From Ralstonia pickettii (lineage in GTDB: Bacteria > Pseudomonadota > Gammaproteobacteria > Burkholderiales > Burkholderiaceae), in NCBI RefSeq assembly GCF_000607165.1, contig NZ_JFZG01000004.1:1-64000 (forward strand): a stretch of 64,000 nt of DNA. Direction: 5' to 3'. The position numbers and the translations under genes are program-made. Below the pieces are notes generated by a model. The model worked only from the letters and a program-made list of their open reading frames with translations, ran no database searches and had not been told where the DNA came from. Numbering within the stretch: the first letter of the stretch is position 1; every line of letters starts with the position of its first letter. Below, piece after piece: positions 28,690 to 36,702 of this stretch.

Positions 28690-31011
28690 ATGGATGAAGC
28701 CAACCTCAACATGGACGACGCTGACGACGATGGCACGTTCGTCCCCACGGGCGGCAGGCAGCCGCAGGCGCTGCTGTTGTCGTCGCTGGATTCCATGTGC
28801 GCGCAATTTGCGCTGCGCACGGTCTGTGCGATGGGACTGCGCTTCAACCTGCGCACCAATATCAACGACATTCTCACCGTTTGCGCGCCGGAGCTGATCT
28901 GGCCCGTCACGGTCATCCAGCGGCTGCAGCGCTTTCTGTCTGCACGCTGCGCCGACATGCCGGGCTGGCGCGCGGTCGGTAAGCTCGACCTGCCCACCTT
29001 CATGGACCGCCACGGCCAGTGGAGCAGCGCCTTCGATGAAGGCTCGCTCTTCTATTACCTGGACGAGTACGTCAAGCATCACGCCAAGGACATGTTCACC
29101 GTGTTCGGCGCGTCGTGCGATGCGCTGGGCGAGCGGCTCTCCAGTGAACGTGTCCTGCTCGTCGGCAACATAGACATGCTGGCCCGCGTGCTCGGTCTGC
29201 CGCCACACGAGCGCGCTCTGCTGTTGTTTGCCTCTCTGGTGAAATACAAGCGCGACCTGCGCGCCGTGATGGTCGACTGCAAGGTCGCGCATAGCCAGGA
29301 AGCGTTCCAGCTGCTCGCCAGCCTAGCGGGGGCGAGCACGTCCGAAGTTGCTGCGTCTTTGCGGCCCGGTTCGCGGCTGGAGACGCTGGGTCTGATTGAG
29401 CCGCCCCTGCCCGAGAACAGCGTTACCGACCTGGGCGATCTGATGCGCATCTCCGACCGCCTGCTGCACGTGCTGCTGGGTGACTACGCCAGCGAGGCGG
29501 ACATGATGGCCGTCTTCACGCGGCCTGCGCCGCCGACTACGCTGTCGCAGTCCGATTACCCGCATGTGGAAACCGATGCGCGCTACCTGACCGCGCTCTT
29601 GGAGAACGCGTCGCTGCAGCGCGCCTCGGGCGTCAACATCCTGCTATACGGTGCGCCTGGTACCGGCAAGACGGAACTGGCCCGCGTGCTGGCGCGCGAT
29701 GCCGGTTGCGAACTGTACGAAGTGGATTGCCTCGACAAGGACGGCAACAGCCTCACGGGCAAAGACCGCTACCGCTCGCTGCAGGTGTCGCAGGCGTTCC
29801 TGCGCGGGCGGCCCGGCGCTGTACTGCTGTTCGACGAGGTGGAAGACGTATTCCCCGGCCCGACGCGTGAGCTGATGAGCCTCTTCGGCCACGAAGAGCC
29901 GCGTGGCTCCGTCAACGGCAAGGCGTGGGTGAACCAGACGCTGGAGCAGAACCCCGTGCCGGTGATCTGGGTGTCGAATTCCATCCGCCAGATCGACCCT
30001 GCGTACCTGCGCCGCTTCCAGTTCCACCTTGAGCTGAAGGTGCCACCGCCGACAGTACGCGAGAGCATCATCCGCAAGCACCTGGAGGGGCTGGAGGTGT
30101 CGGACGCGTTCATGGCCAAGCTGGCGGCGCGCAAGACGCTTACGCCTGCGCAGATCGATTCCGCCGCACGCTTTGCACGCCTGACGCAGCCGGCAATGGA
30201 AGAGCCCGCCGAATCACTGATCGAGCGTCAGCTTGACCACGCCGATCAGGCGATGGGCTTGCGGCCGGACGTGCAGGCGCATCGCGTCGTGACCGAATAC
30301 AAGCTGGACTATCTGAACCTGGAGACACGGTTTTCTGTCGAGCGCATCATCGAAGCGCTGCGCGCGCGGCGACGCGGCACCCTGTGCTTCTATGGGCCGC
30401 CGGGCACGGGCAAGACGGTGCTGGCCGAACACATCGCGGCGCAGCTCGATATGCCGTTGATGATTCGCCGTGCGTCGGACTTGATGAGCAAGTACGTTGG
30501 CGAAACCGAGCAGCAGATCGCGGCGATGTTTTCGCGAGCCGAAGAGGAGCGCGCACTGCTTCTGCTCGACGAGGCGGACAGTTTCATGCAGAGCCGCCAG
30601 GGCGCGGTGCGCAATTACGAAGTGTCAGAAGTCAACGAGATGCTGCAGGGCATGGAGCGCTTTGACGGCATCTTTGTCTGTACGACCAACTTGTTTGATC
30701 GGATTGACGAGGCGGCGCTGCGGCGGTTTGCGTTCAAGATCCGCTTCAAGCCACTGGTGCGTGCGCAGCGCGAGCAGATGTTCATTGCTGAGGCGCTGGG
30801 CGGCAAGCCTGAGGCGCTCAAGCCTGTGTGGCGCGAGATGTTGGCGTCGCTCGACATGCTCACGCCGGGCGACTTTGCGGTGGTCAAGCAGCAGTCTTTG
30901 CTGTTGGGCGAGACGCTTGACCCTGAGTCCTTCCTCGCACAACTGCGGCAGGAGCATTCGATCAAGCCGGAACTGCGCGAGCGGCGTTCCATCGGATTCA
31001 CACCGCGCTGA
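28690..31011 (+). CDS. Tandem AAA+ ATPase of unknown function
   Basis: A 773-residue cytoplasmic protein with two AAA+ modules. An N-terminal ~300-residue helical region of no recognised family comes first. AAA-1 has Walker A GAPGTGKTE (about 320) and Walker B VLLFDEVED (about 381). AAA-2 has Walker A GPPGTGKT (about 569), Walker B LLLLDEADS (about 625) and an arginine-rich sensor region (DEAALRRFAFKIRF). The second module resembles the Cdc48/FtsH-type, the first is more divergent. No protease domain or membrane helix is present. It begins at ATG 28690 after GGGGAAGAAGGGGG, and ends only four bases before the FNR-type box of the next operon. Substrate and partners are unknown. Confidence 0.85.
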   Translation: MDEANLNMDDADDDGTFVPTGGRQPQALLLSSLDSMCAQFALRTVCAMGLRFNLRTNINDILTVCAPELIWPVTVIQRLQRFLSARCADMPGWRAVGKLDLPTFMDRHGQWSSAFDEGSLFYYLDEYVKHHAKDMFTVFGASCDALGERLSSERVLLVGNIDMLARVLGLPPHERALLLFASLVKYKRDLRAVMVDCKVAHSQEAFQLLASLAGASTSEVAASLRPGSRLETLGLIEPPLPENSVTDLGDLMRISDRLLHVLLGDYASEADMMAVFTRPAPPTTLSQSDYPHVETDARYLTALLENASLQRASGVNILLYGAPGTGKTELARVLARDAGCELYEVDCLDKDGNSLTGKDRYRSLQVSQAFLRGRPGAVLLFDEVEDVFPGPTRELMSLFGHEEPRGSVNGKAWVNQTLEQNPVPVIWVSNSIRQIDPAYLRRFQFHLELKVPPPTVRESIIRKHLEGLEVSDAFMAKLAARKTLTPAQIDSAARFARLTQPAMEEPAESLIERQLDHADQAMGLRPDVQAHRVVTEYKLDYLNLETRFSVERIIEALRARRRGTLCFYGPPGTGKTVLAEHIAAQLDMPLMIRRASDLMSKYVGETEQQIAAMFSRAEEERALLLLDEADSFMQSRQGAVRNYEVSEVNEMLQGMERFDGIFVCTTNLFDRIDEAALRRFAFKIRFKPLVRAQREQMFIAEALGGKPEALKPVWREMLASLDMLTPGDFAVVKQQSLLLGETLDPESFLAQLRQEHSIKPELRERRSIGFTPR

Positions 31012-31014
31012 CGC

Positions 31015-31056
31015 TTAATGCACATCAAGCGCATGCAGGCGCATCTCCGCTAACGT
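31015..31056 (+). promoter_or_regulatory. FNR/DNR-type box and -10 element for the ubi operon
   Basis: TTAAT-GCAC-ATCAA (31015-31028) matches the FNR/DNR consensus TTGAT-N4-ATCAA at nine of ten positions. If its centre (31021.5) is at -41.5, transcription starts at 31063, and TAACGT (31051-31056) falls exactly at -12 to -7. This is the class II FNR-activated geometry. Confidence 0.65.
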
Positions 31057-31086
31057 GGTCGGCTGGATAGATCTTCAGCCGCTCCG

Positions 31087-32367
31087 ATGCCGACCGCCCC
31101 CACGCTGTTCTACGAACGCATGCCACCCGCCGGCGTGGTGTTCGGCTGCCTGCTGCCAGTGCCGTGGGTCGGCGCGGCGGCCGGTCTCCTGCTGGCGCTG
31201 GGGCCGTCAGGGGGTTTGCCTGACCGATTTGCTTCGCTGTCGCTCGCGCTGGTTCATGCCTTGGCCGTGGGAATGCTCTTGCCGGCGATGCTCGGTGCGC
31301 TGTTTCAATTGCTTCCCGTGGTGGCCGGCGTGCCTGTGCGTGGCGCGAGATGGGTGTCGCCGTGGGTGGCCTTGTCGTGCGTAGCAACGGCATCTGCACT
31401 GGCAACGGGTTTCCTGGGCGCTGGACATCGCGCGTTCGTGCTGGCTGCATGGTTGGGGGCGCCGCTGCTGGCGGTGCCCGCCGCGTTGATCATCCTGGCT
31501 GGCATGCAGGTGGTGCAGACGCGCGCTACGCACGCCACGGTGCGAACACTGCGCCGCATCGGCTGGGCCCTGTTGGCAACGCTGGCGAGCGGTGCGACGC
31601 TTGCCACGGCATTGGCTAGCGGACGGTTCGCGCCATCGCCCGTGCTGTTGAACCTGCACGTCGGTTGGGGCCTCGGGGGCTGGCTGGCAACGTTGGTCGC
31701 GGGCGTGGCGTCAACGGTGTTGCCGATGTTCTGGCAGACGCGGCGCTTGCCGGAACCTTGGCATCGGCTGATGCCGTGGTGGCTGTGGGCGCCTCTGATC
31801 GTTGGCACTCTGTGGGGCGTCGGGCGCGGCGCGGTGCTTTGGCAATCGTGGGGGTGGCTCGCCCTGGCAGCGCTGGCGATGGTGGGCGTGCATGCTGTGC
31901 GTAGCGCGCGTCGTCGGCACGATCCGGGCTGGCGGCTGTGGCTGGTTGCTGCCGTCGCCTGGCTGGTGGTTGCCGTGCTGGGGTTGACCGCGTCCTGGCT
32001 GCCGGCAGACTGGCCCATCGCGTGGGAGATGGGCGTGCTGGCCCTCGTGGGCGGAGGCGTGCTGCCTGTCAATGCGATGCTCGGGAAGATCATCCCGTTC
32101 ATGATCTGGATGCACCTGCGCAGGCGGGTGCCGCGGCATGTGCGGCTGCCGGCCATGCAAACGTTGATCGGCGAGCGGCAACAGCATTGGCATGCTCGTC
32201 TGCTACTGCTCGTATTGCTGGCGTTGTTGCTGGTGCCGTTGCAGCCTGAACGCATGGCGGTGATCGCCGGCGTGCTGTTCGCGCTGTCGCACGTGTGGCT
32301 GGGTGCGATGCTGTGCCGGGCGCTGCTGACGTTTCGCAGTGTCTCGCGAGCGTTTGCGCCCGGTTGA
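31087..32367 (+). CDS. Polytopic membrane protein of the anaerobic cluster, possibly heme-binding
   Basis: A 426-residue protein with about twelve hydrophobic helices and almost no soluble loops. Two helices carry the pattern H-x(n)-G-x-L/F-x-x-L-P: H57 in ALVHALAVGMLLPAMLGALF and H191 in LNLHVGWGLGGWLATLV with VLPMF after. Such helices recall NnrS and heme-copper oxidase subunit I, where the His ligate heme or copper. I therefore suspect a heme- or quinone-related function, but I cannot name the family. It is the first gene under the FNR-type box and is followed by ubiU, ubiV and ubiT, which points to anaerobic respiration. Confidence 0.7.
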   Translation: MPTAPTLFYERMPPAGVVFGCLLPVPWVGAAAGLLLALGPSGGLPDRFASLSLALVHALAVGMLLPAMLGALFQLLPVVAGVPVRGARWVSPWVALSCVATASALATGFLGAGHRAFVLAAWLGAPLLAVPAALIILAGMQVVQTRATHATVRTLRRIGWALLATLASGATLATALASGRFAPSPVLLNLHVGWGLGGWLATLVAGVASTVLPMFWQTRRLPEPWHRLMPWWLWAPLIVGTLWGVGRGAVLWQSWGWLALAALAMVGVHAVRSARRRHDPGWRLWLVAAVAWLVVAVLGLTASWLPADWPIAWEMGVLALVGGGVLPVNAMLGKIIPFMIWMHLRRRVPRHVRLPAMQTLIGERQQHWHARLLLLVLLALLLVPLQPERMAVIAGVLFALSHVWLGAMLCRALLTFRSVSRAFAPG

Positions 32368-32412
32368 CGGAACGCAAAACCACATTGGCGGACAAGTCGC
32401 AGACTGGCCGCC

Positions 32413-33429
32413 ATGACACAGAACGCTTCCCCCATTGAACTGGTGGCGCCCGCAGGCAGCCTGGCCGCACTCAAGGCGGCCGTGGAGGCCGGGGCCGATA
32501 CCGTCTACCTCGGCTTGAAGAACGCCACCAACGCGCGCAACTTCGCCGGCCTGAACTTTACCGAGAGCGACATCCGCACTGGCGTTGAATTTGCGCATCG
32601 GAAAGGGCGACAGGTGCTGTTTGCCATCAACACATTTCCGCAGCCCGGCCGCGCCATCGAGTGGCGCATGGCAATCGATGCTGCCTACATGCTGGGCGCT
32701 GATGCCGTCATCCTGGCCGACCCCGGCTTGATGGCCTATGCGCGCGACCGCTATCCGAACCTTCGGCTGCATCTATCCGTGCAGGGTTCTGCCACGCATG
32801 CCGGCGCCATCGAGCTGATGCGCGAGCAGTTCGGCATTCACCGCGCCGTGCTCCCGCGCGTGCTGACCTTGACCGAAGTCGAACGTGTGATTCAGCAGAC
32901 GTCGGTGCAGATCGAGGTGTTCGGCTTTGGCAGCTTGTGCGTGATGGCCGAGGGGCGTTGCCTGTTGTCGTCGTATGCCACGGGCGATTCGCCCAACAAC
33001 AAGGGCGTGTGTTCACCCGCGCATGCGGTGCGCTGGGTGGAACGCGATGGCAGCCTGGATGCCCGCCTGAACAACATCATGATCGACCAATACGCACCGG
33101 GTGAGCCGGCCGGGTATCCGACGCTGTGCAAGGGGCGCTTCCTCGTCGACGGCGAGATCGACCACGTGCTGGAAGAGCCCACGAGCCTCAATGCGCTCAG
33201 CCTGTTGCCCAGGCTGCTCGCCATGGGTGTGTCGGCGATCAAGATCGAGGGGCGCCAGCGCAGTCCGGCGTACGTTGCGCAGGTGGTGGCCACATTGCGT
33301 GCCGCATTGGATGCTGCGCAGGCGGACCCGGCACGCTTTTCCGTCAAGCCCGACTGGCAGGCAGCGCTCGTGCGTCACGCAGAAGGCGCGCATGTCACGC
33401 AAGGCGCGTTTGATCGGCCCTGGAAATAG
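32413..33429 (+). CDS. ubiU: UbiU, O2-independent ubiquinone hydroxylation protein (peptidase U32 family)
   Basis: A 338-residue U32-family protein. With UbiV it forms the complex that hydroxylates the ubiquinone ring without oxygen, using prephenate as oxygen donor in E. coli. The four [4Fe-4S] cysteines are C176, C183, C200 and C239 ([27 protein letters not shown]); the spacing is identical to the E. coli ligands, shifted by seven. The N-terminal [21 protein letters not shown] is characteristic. The start ATG 32413 follows the membrane-protein stop by 45 bp. UbiU, UbiV and UbiT are encoded consecutively, with UbiV and UbiT overlapping. Confidence 0.95.
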   Translation: MTQNASPIELVAPAGSLAALKAAVEAGADTVYLGLKNATNARNFAGLNFTESDIRTGVEFAHRKGRQVLFAINTFPQPGRAIEWRMAIDAAYMLGADAVILADPGLMAYARDRYPNLRLHLSVQGSATHAGAIELMREQFGIHRAVLPRVLTLTEVERVIQQTSVQIEVFGFGSLCVMAEGRCLLSSYATGDSPNNKGVCSPAHAVRWVERDGSLDARLNNIMIDQYAPGEPAGYPTLCKGRFLVDGEIDHVLEEPTSLNALSLLPRLLAMGVSAIKIEGRQRSPAYVAQVVATLRAALDAAQADPARFSVKPDWQAALVRHAEGAHVTQGAFDRPWK

Positions 33430-33439
33430 AAGGCACATC

Positions 33440-34324
33440 ATGTCTTACGAAATTTCGCTTGGCCCGCTGCTGTACTACTGGCCGCGGCTACAGACGTTCG
33501 ACTTCTACGCAGAAGTCGCCGCCAGCCCGGTCGACATCGTCTACGTGGGCGAGACGGTGTGCAGCCGCCGCCATGAATTGCGGGCGGACGACTGGCTCGA
33601 TATCGCGGCCATGCTGCGCGAGGCCGGCAAGTCGGTGGTGCTATCGACGCGCACGCTCATCGAAACCAGCGCCGAGGCTCAGGCGTTGCGCAAGCAATGT
33701 CAGCAGGACGACTGGATGGTCGAAGCCGGCGAGCTTGGCGCTGTGCGGTTGCTGAACGGCCGGCCATTCGTTGCCGGGCCGCATTGCAACGCGTATCACG
33801 GCGCGACGCTGGCATGGCTGGCCGGGCTTGGTGCCGTGCGTGCGGTCATGCCGTTGGAGATGAGCCAGGCCACACTGGCCGATCTGATGCATGAGAAGCC
33901 TGCCGAGTTGGCGATCGAGGCGATGGTGTGGGGACGCTTGCCGCTGGCATTTTCGGCACGCTGCTTTACGGCGCGGCACTTTCGCCTCAACAAGGACGAC
34001 TGCGGTTTCCGCTGTATCGAGCATCCCGATGGCCTGGCGGTGCGCACGCGCGAAGGGCAGGAGTTTCTCGCCATCAACGGTATCCAGACACAATCGGGGC
34101 AATGCCTCGACATTCTCGATCAGGCGCCCGCGCTGTCCGCGCTGGGCGTGAAGGTGCTGCGTGTCAGCCCACAATCGCAGGGCACGCTGGAGGCCGTGGC
34201 GGCGCTGGATGCGCTGCGCCTAGGCCTGCCTGCGCCGCAGGTGCAGCCTCCGGAGGGCATTGGGCGCTGCAATGGTTACTGGCACGGGCAGTCCGGCATT
34301 GAATGGTTGGAGGCGCCGCAATGA
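33440..34324 (+). CDS. ubiV: UbiV, partner of UbiU in anaerobic ubiquinone synthesis
   Basis: A 294-residue U32-family protein lacking peptidase function. Cluster ligands are C41 ([10 protein letters not shown]), C175 (ARCFTARH), C188 and C192 (DDCGFRC); the 13- and 4-residue spacings match E. coli UbiV exactly. It starts at ATG 33440, ten bases after ubiU, and its stop overlaps the ubiT start (ATGA), indicating translational coupling. UbiU-UbiV heterodimer formation and function are known from E. coli; transfer to this organism is inference from identity of ligands and synteny. Confidence 0.95.
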   Translation: MSYEISLGPLLYYWPRLQTFDFYAEVAASPVDIVYVGETVCSRRHELRADDWLDIAAMLREAGKSVVLSTRTLIETSAEAQALRKQCQQDDWMVEAGELGAVRLLNGRPFVAGPHCNAYHGATLAWLAGLGAVRAVMPLEMSQATLADLMHEKPAELAIEAMVWGRLPLAFSARCFTARHFRLNKDDCGFRCIEHPDGLAVRTREGQEFLAINGIQTQSGQCLDILDQAPALSALGVKVLRVSPQSQGTLEAVAALDALRLGLPAPQVQPPEGIGRCNGYWHGQSGIEWLEAPQ

Positions 34325-34746
34325 CACGCTTGCGCCCACCCGAAGTATTCGTCCGCATGGCGCGCAGCCTACCGGTGCCGCTGACATCGTTGCCGTTTGT
34401 GCTGGGCCTTGATCTGGCCCGGCGGCTGTCTTGGCTCACGCCGCCTCCCGAATTGGAAGGGCGGCGCTTTGCCATCACCGTGGAAGACCTCGGCCTGCGC
34501 GCCTGCTTTTGCTGCCGTGGGGGAGCGTTCCACACGCTCTCAGCTTCAAGCCCCGAACCCGAATTGGAGTTGCGTGCCGGCGTGGGCGATTTCGTTGCGC
34601 TCATTCGTGGCACCGCCGACGCAGACACGCTGTTCTTCCAGCGCCGCCTCAAGATTGCGGGCGACACCGAGCTTGGGCTGATCGTCAAGAACTGGCTCGA
34701 TGCGGCTGCACGCCCGGCGTGGCTTGCACGCTGGCAATCGCGATAG
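34321..34746 (+). CDS. ubiT: UbiT, SCP2-domain accessory factor for anaerobic ubiquinone synthesis
   Basis: A 141-residue protein with an SCP2 lipid-binding domain ([15 protein letters not shown], then [26 protein letters not shown] by parts). UbiT is the anaerobic counterpart of UbiJ and binds ubiquinone precursors for the UbiUV complex. ATG 34321 overlaps the ubiV stop codon by four bases; an upstream extension of six codons is possible but would lie in ubiV. A DGC-domain gene follows after 11 bp. Confidence 0.9.
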   Translation: MTRLRPPEVFVRMARSLPVPLTSLPFVLGLDLARRLSWLTPPPELEGRRFAITVEDLGLRACFCCRGGAFHTLSASSPEPELELRAGVGDFVALIRGTADADTLFFQRRLKIAGDTELGLIVKNWLDAAARPAWLARWQSR

Positions 34747-34757
34747 CGAGGGGCGCC

Positions 34758-35147
34758 ATGTCATCACGTGCATTGCCGCTCGTCTATGCATGCTCGGGTT
34801 GTTCGAGTGTGGCGCAAGCGGCAAACCGCCTGGCCGTCGATCTGGACCGGGCAGGCAGGGCAGAGATGTCCTGCATCAGCGGTGTCGGCGGCGGGGTGCG
34901 CGCGCTCGTCAAGACAGCACGCAGCGGGCGGCCCATTCTCGCGCTCGACGGTTGCGCGCTGGCGTGCGTCAAGGCCTGCCTGGCAACGGCGGGCGTGGCG
35001 CCCGACATTCACCTCGTGCTCAACCAGTGCGGCGCCAAGAAGCGCTATCACGCCGATTGCAGTGACGATGAATTGAGCGCCACCGCCGCGCTGGTGGACG
35101 ACGCCGTCAACACGCTCCAGCATCGCTTGGACACCGCAGGCGATTGA
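34758..35147 (+). CDS. DGC-domain putative zinc-binding protein
   Basis: A 129-residue cysteine-rich protein with the DGC motif in LDGCALACVKACL and further cysteines in YACSGCSS, EMSCISG, NQCGAKK and HADC. DGC-domain proteins are annotated as putative metal (zinc) binders and are frequent in denitrification or anaerobic gene clusters; biochemistry is unknown. It is the last gene of the operon that begins at 31087, 11 bp after ubiT, and converges on the Crp/Fnr gene, leaving 20 bp between stops. Confidence 0.8.
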   Translation: MSSRALPLVYACSGCSSVAQAANRLAVDLDRAGRAEMSCISGVGGGVRALVKTARSGRPILALDGCALACVKACLATAGVAPDIHLVLNQCGAKKRYHADCSDDELSATAALVDDAVNTLQHRLDTAGD

Positions 35148-35167
35148 TTTGCGCCGACTGCCTGCTT

Positions 35168-35845
35168 TTATCCCGCGATGAGCTGGCGCTGCAACGCCGT
35201 GGTGTTCGGGATGACAACCTCGCGGCCTTCCACCCGGATCAGCCCGTCGCGAATCAATTGACGCAGCGTGCGGGAAAGCGTGGCCGGCGCCAGCCCCAGC
35301 TTGGACGCGACCAGACTCTTGCTGCATGGAAACCGCGTGCGGTCAAATTTGCGCGGCAGCGAGAGCAGATACCCGATCAGCCGTTCATTGGCGCTTTGCA
35401 GGTTCACGGTTTCGATGTCGCACATCAACGTGTGCAAGCGCGCGGACAGCCCCGCGAGCATCTGCCGCGCAAGGCGCGGATGCACGTGCAGTGCATCGTC
35501 GATGGCGCGCTTGTCGATCCAGACCAGCAGGCTGTCTTCCATGGCCTGTGCATCTGCCGCGTAAGGGCGGTTCAGGAACATGAATGGCTCGCCAAAGCAC
35601 TCGCCGGGCCCGAAGAACTCGATGACCTTGCATTGGCCGTGCGCCCCCGGCAACACGAGCTTGATCGCGCCGACCACCACGACATAGAAACCATCGGCCC
35701 GATCGCCACGGTGAAACGCGAAGTCGTGCCGCAACACACGCACTGCGTGGCTGTCTCGCGTGAGCACAGCCATGTCATCGTCGTCGAAGTCCAGGAACAG
35801 CGGGCTGTGCTTGAGCAGATCGCCCACATTGAGGGGGTCTTGCAT
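35168..35845 (-). CDS. Crp/Fnr family regulator, without FNR-type iron-sulfur cysteines
   Basis: A 225-residue transcription factor with an N-terminal cyclic-nucleotide-type sensor (about 15-125, including HRGDRADGFYVVVVGAIKLV and GPGECFGEPFMF), a dimer helix, and a C-terminal winged HTH (SLVASKLGLAPATLSRTLRQL). It lacks the N-terminal Cys cluster of FNR, so is more like DNR/NNR-type NO sensors or a non-iron relative. The start ATG 35845 is five bases after the nrdG stop, so it is the last gene of the nrdD operon. It could regulate the two FNR/DNR-type boxes in the island. Confidence 0.88.
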   Translation of the reverse strand: MQDPLNVGDLLKHSPLFLDFDDDDMAVLTRDSHAVRVLRHDFAFHRGDRADGFYVVVVGAIKLVLPGAHGQCKVIEFFGPGECFGEPFMFLNRPYAADAQAMEDSLLVWIDKRAIDDALHVHPRLARQMLAGLSARLHTLMCDIETVNLQSANERLIGYLLSLPRKFDRTRFPCSKSLVASKLGLAPATLSRTLRQLIRDGLIRVEGREVVIPNTTALQRQLIAG

Positions 35846-35849
35846 AGTG

Positions 35850-36563
35850 TCACCGGCAACAGAAAGAAGAAAAACAGGCGGCCAATGCGCGCTGGGCGCC
35901 CTCGCTGGGCAGCGTGATGGCCGGGGTTCCGGGGGCACTTCGGTAGGCTTGTAGTGCGTAGTGTTTCACGCCGCGCTGGCTAAGGTTTTGCGCCAGCGCA
36001 AGAAGCTGCGGTTCGGGCAACCAGTCGGGGTGCCACGTGGTGCGGCACTCGAATGCGCCGCCGTTCTGCAGCAGAAGGTCCAGGGACGCATCGACCGGCG
36101 CGGCGCTGCCGCGGCGGCCCGTGAGTGCATCGTAGCGCGGTGCGCTGGTCTTGATGTCGAGCCCCACCCAGTCCACCAGCGGCAGTACGTCGGCCAGGCG
36201 CGCCGGATAAATGCCGCCGGTGTGCAGGCCAATCTTGTAGCCTAGGGCGCGCACGTCGCGCATCAGTTGCGGTAATTGCGGTTCGCTCAGCGGTTCACCG
36301 CCGGAGAAGACAACCGCGTCGAGCAGGCCCGTGCGACGCTGAAGAAACGCAAAGACGTCGTCCCAGTCCAGCGTGCGGGCCCGCGTTTGCAGGTGCGGGT
36401 TGTGACAGTAATGACAGCGCCACGGGCAGCCCGCCACGAACACCACTGCCGCAAGCTGCCCGGGCCAGTCGACGCTGGAGAACGGTGCCAGGCCGCCGAT
36501 GGCCGGCGGCGGGCAGTGCGGTGGCTCAGCGGGCGCGGTCTTCAACAAAGAAGCGGCGTTCAC
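35850..36563 (-). CDS. nrdG: Anaerobic ribonucleotide reductase activating protein
   Basis: A 237-residue radical SAM enzyme that generates the glycyl radical on NrdD. The cluster motif is C46, C50, C53 (GCPWRCHYCHNPH); FSGGEPLSEPQL is the SAM-binding GGE motif. Translation begins at GTG 36563, inside the 3' end of the separate glycyl-radical ORF (38-base overlap). The next gene is the Crp/Fnr regulator, four bases downstream. Confidence 0.93.
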   Translation of the reverse strand: MNAASLLKTAPAEPPHCPPPAIGGLAPFSSVDWPGQLAAVVFVAGCPWRCHYCHNPHLQTRARTLDWDDVFAFLQRRTGLLDAVVFSGGEPLSEPQLPQLMRDVRALGYKIGLHTGGIYPARLADVLPLVDWVGLDIKTSAPRYDALTGRRGSAAPVDASLDLLLQNGGAFECRTTWHPDWLPEPQLLALAQNLSQRGVKHYALQAYRSAPGTPAITLPSEGAQRALAACFSSFCCR

Positions 36564-36702
36564 GGAATTCCCCTTGCTTGCCGATGTTGAACGAGCTGAC
36601 GGGCCGGTGATAGCCCATCACGCGGGTCCAGACTTCGCAGCGCGTGCGCTGGCTGTCGTCGAGTGCAACGGTGAGGTTGGCGGTGTGTGCAATGGTGCTC
36701 AT
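36526..36702 (-). CDS. Separately encoded glycyl-radical domain of NrdD
   Basis: A 58-residue protein, MSTIAHTANL..., that contains the sequence CEVWTRVMGYHRPV followed by SFNIGKQGEFRERR. In intact class III reductases this block is the C-terminal glycyl-radical loop: compare the RVxGY core and the FNxGKQxE pattern of E. coli NrdD. The predicted radical residue is G30. The ATG overlaps the nrdD stop codon (ATGA) and AAGGAG is eight bases upstream, so it is a dedicated, coupled ORF and not a frameshift remnant. nrdD itself ends with its zinc site and has no glycyl loop. Together they should reconstitute one enzyme. Confidence 0.85.
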   Translation of the reverse strand: MSTIAHTANLTVALDDSQRTRCEVWTRVMGYHRPVSSFNIGKQGEFRERRFFVEDRAR

